Source: Quadrisphaera sp. INWT6 (GTDB taxonomy: Bacteria > Actinomycetota > Actinomycetes > Actinomycetales > Quadrisphaeraceae). Taken from it: a stretch of DNA of 64,000 nt. Below the pieces are notes generated by a model. It made no database searches. It had not been told where the DNA came from and saw nothing but the letters and a program-made list of their open reading frames with translations. The stretch is taken from positions 62,001 to 126,000 of the forward strand of contig NZ_VUOH01000003.1 in the NCBI RefSeq assembly GCF_015390235.1, read 5' to 3'. Both the position numbers and the translations under genes were made by a program. This document shows positions 62,237 to 64,000 of the stretch, piece by piece (position 1 is the stretch's first letter; each line of letters opens with the position of its first letter).

Positions 62237-63181
62237 TCAGAGCTGGGGGGTCACCAGGGACGCGAACTCGTCGAGGTGGTCGAGGTCGGCCAGGTCGAGC
62301 ACCTGCAGGTAGAACCGGGTCGCCCCGGCCTCGACGTACCGCCCCAGCAGGTCGGTGACCTCGGCCGGGGTGCCGCAGAACCCCTGCGACCGGATCTCCT
62401 CCGGGTCGCGGCCGACGGCCGTGGCCCGGCGCGCCACCTCGGCGTCGTCCTTCCCGAGCACCAGCAGGTGCGCCACCGACATCTCGATGCTGCCCGGGTC
62501 GCGCCCGATCGCCTCGCACGCCGCGCGCACGCGGGCGAAGCGCTGGCCGGCGTCCTCAGGGGTGCAGAAGCCGGCGTTGAAGTCGGCGGCGTAGCGCGCG
62601 GCCAGCTCGGGGGTGCGCTTCTTGCCGGCCCCGCCGACCACCACGGGCAGCGGCTGCTGCACGGGCTTGGGCAGCGCGGGGCTGTTCGAGACCGTGTAGT
62701 GCGCCCCGGAGAAGTCGTACGTGGAGCCGACCGGCGTCGACCACAGGCCGGTGATGAGCTCCAGCTGCTCCGCGAGCCTGTCGAACCGCTCCCCCAGCGG
62801 CGGGAACGGGATGGCGTAGGCGGCGTGCTCGGCCTCGAACCAGCCGGCGCCGAGGCCCAGCTCCACGCGGCCGCCGGACATCTCGTCGACCTGCGCCACC
62901 TGCACGGCCAGCACGCCGGGGTGGCGGAACGTCGCGGAGGAGACCAGCGTGCCGAGGCGCACGGTGGAGGTCTCCCGGGCGAGCCCGGCGAGGGTGGTCC
63001 AGGCGTCGGTGGAGCCCGGCAGCGCGGCCGTCGGGTCGTCCGACATGGCCAGGTAGTGGTCGGAGCGGAAGAAGGCGCTGAAGCCGGTCTCCTCCGTGCG
63101 CCGGGCCACGGCCAGCAGGTCCGCGTAGGTGGCCCCCTGCTGGGGCTCGGTGAAGATCCGCAGGTCAGGTCGCTCGCTCAC
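62237..63181 (-). CDS. LLM-class F420-dependent oxidoreductase
   Basis: A 314-residue luciferase-like TIM-barrel protein. Start LRIFTEPQQGATYADLLAVARRTEETGFSAFFRSDHYLAM, then VRLGTLVSSATFRHPGVLA, VDEMSGGRVELGLGAGWFEAEH and VVGGAGKKRTPELAARYAADFNAG are the family blocks. These match the F420-binding branch rather than FMN luciferases. The substrate is unknown. The GTG at 63181 lies 17 bases inside the end of the upstream exporter gene, so the two are coupled. Confidence 0.85.
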   Translation of the reverse strand: MSERPDLRIFTEPQQGATYADLLAVARRTEETGFSAFFRSDHYLAMSDDPTAALPGSTDAWTTLAGLARETSTVRLGTLVSSATFRHPGVLAVQVAQVDEMSGGRVELGLGAGWFEAEHAAYAIPFPPLGERFDRLAEQLELITGLWSTPVGSTYDFSGAHYTVSNSPALPKPVQQPLPVVVGGAGKKRTPELAARYAADFNAGFCTPEDAGQRFARVRAACEAIGRDPGSIEMSVAHLLVLGKDDAEVARRATAVGRDPEEIRSQGFCGTPAEVTDLLGRYVEAGATRFYLQVLDLADLDHLDEFASLVTPQL

Positions 63182-64000
63182 AGGCGACGACCCTACGCAC
63201 GGCCTCGCGACCGGCTGGCCGGCGCCCGGGCGAGCGCACCTGCCCGAGCACCACGCCCCCCAGCACGAGCAGCAGCCCCGTCCACTGCAGCGGCGCGAGG
63301 TGCTCCCCCGCGAGCGCCGTGCCGAGCGCGACACCGGCCACGGGGTTGAGGAGCCCGATGACGGCGACGGCGCTCGCGTCGAGGCGGGCCAGGCCGGCGA
63401 ACCAGGCGGTGAAGGCCAGCGCCGTCGCCACGAGGGAGACGTAGAAGAGGGCGAGCCACCCCGCGCCGTCGAGCGCTGGTGGCGGTCCCTCCGCGAGCCC
63501 GGCGACGGGGGCGAGCAGCAGCCCGCTGAGGGTGAGCTGCCACGCGGTCATCGTGATCGGCCGGGGAGCCGGTGACAGGGCGCCGGCGGCGGCCCGGCGG
63601 ATCCACCGCTGCGACAGCAGGGTGCCGGTGGAGAAGGCGACCACGCCCGCCACCGCGGCGAGCACCCCGAGCGGGTCGAGCCCGGAGGTGGCCGCCCCCA
63701 CGAGCAGGACGACGCCGAGCAGACCGACCAGCGCCGCCGCGAGCGAGGCGGCGCGGGGCCGCTGCGACAGCAGCGGCCAGGCCAGGGCCAGCACCACGAG
63801 GGGCCCGATGCCGGTGACCGTGGCCGCCACCGACGAGGGCAGGAGCTGGGCGCTGGCGTAGACGAGGGAGAAGAAGGCGCCGTTGACGAGGGTGCCGAGG
63901 ACCGCGGCGCGCCACCACCACGCGCCGGTGAGGCGGCGTCCACGGGGGTGCAGCGGGAGGGTCAGCAGCACCAGGCCGGCGGGCAGGGCGCGCAGCACGC
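63165..64000 (-). CDS. EamA-family (DMT) transporter, 5' end beyond the window
   Basis: At least 278 residues of a ten-helix exporter. The visible part starts at RALPAGLVLLTLPLHPRG, which corresponds to about residue 45 of family members, so the first helix and the start codon lie past position 64000. The second repeat begins around PITMTAWQLTLSGLLLAP, and ALAFTAWFAGLARLDASAVAVIGLLNPVAGVALG is the typical C-terminal block. It is upstream of and overlapping the LLM gene. The substrate is unknown. Confidence 0.85.
   Translation of the reverse strand, partial: VLRALPAGLVLLTLPLHPRGRRLTGAWWWRAAVLGTLVNGAFFSLVYASAQLLPSSVAATVTGIGPLVVLALAWPLLSQRPRAASLAAALVGLLGVVLLVGAATSGLDPLGVLAAVAGVVAFSTGTLLSQRWIRRAAAGALSPAPRPITMTAWQLTLSGLLLAPVAGLAEGPPPALDGAGWLALFYVSLVATALAFTAWFAGLARLDASAVAVIGLLNPVAGVALGTALAGEHLAPLQWTGLLLVLGGVVLGQVRSPGRRPAGREAVRRVVACERAT

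Overview
The window is a very GC-rich stretch (well above 70% G+C by eye) with dense, short-spaced genes, many GTG starts, and actinobacterial marker genes. These include ClgR, a PimB'-type mannosyltransferase, a DnaQ/UvrC-like fusion, DUF3043, CtaF, a diheme QcrC and a three-helix Rieske protein. It is chromosomal DNA of an actinomycete. A member of the Kineosporiales or a relative is a guess from the extreme GC and gene content, not something the sequence proves. No tRNA, rRNA, CRISPR array, transposase or phage gene was seen.

Layout. 0.2-1.8 kb: a DMT exporter with its own GntR regulator and a palindromic operator. 1.9-5.6 kb: a cyclase/hydrolase, a conserved protein usually called 3-methyladenine glycosylase, a divergent FMN hydroxyacid oxidase and a Nei-type DNA glycosylase. 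5.6-15.7 kb (minus strand): clgR, cinA, pgsA, rimO, ftsK, rnj, dapA, plsC. 15.9-26.7 kb: lipase-like hydrolase, membrane protein, ROK glucokinase, fadD, pimB', an anchored metalloprotease, the DnaQ/GIY-YIG fusion, a free-standing RAM domain and trpD. 26.8-35.1 kb: ctaE-qcrCAB facing ctaCDF, the whole bc1-aa3 branch of the respiratory chain. The two operons converge on an 857-bp non-coding stretch full of palindromes. 35.3-48.5 kb: aat (frameshifted), an A-type Fe-S carrier, glycerate kinase, an M20 dipeptidase, a CDF transporter, DUF3043, small conserved proteins, NYN RNase, ABC-F, M50 protease, gcvT, pepA and an SDR. 48.6-56.5 kb: lpd and the E2 gene (both frameshifted), a TIGR01777 epimerase, a pseudokinase, an FAD oxidoreductase and lipB. 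From plsC to lipB the order follows the locus known in Mycobacterium tuberculosis (Rv2182c-Rv2217), so it is core genome.

Synteny breaks right after lipB (lipA is not next). The following block, 57.4-62.2 kb, looks like the accessory half of a propane-type soluble di-iron monooxygenase locus: Zn alcohol dehydrogenase, MimR/AcoR-like regulator, amidohydrolase and DUF59 protein. The monooxygenase itself is absent from the window. Two related palindromes upstream of the alcohol dehydrogenase and the amidohydrolase are probable regulator sites, and long perfect hairpins close both converging ends. The window ends with an F420-type LLM enzyme and a truncated DMT exporter.

Two cross-cutting observations stand out. 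Many genes have a TAnnnT hexamer 6-8 bases before a GTG/ATG start and no Shine-Dalgarno, the signature of leaderless transcripts, which fixes many starts. Three genes (aat, lpd, E2) each lack exactly one G/C base, and restoring it gives a full family-length protein, so either the assembly has base-loss errors or these genes are freshly broken.
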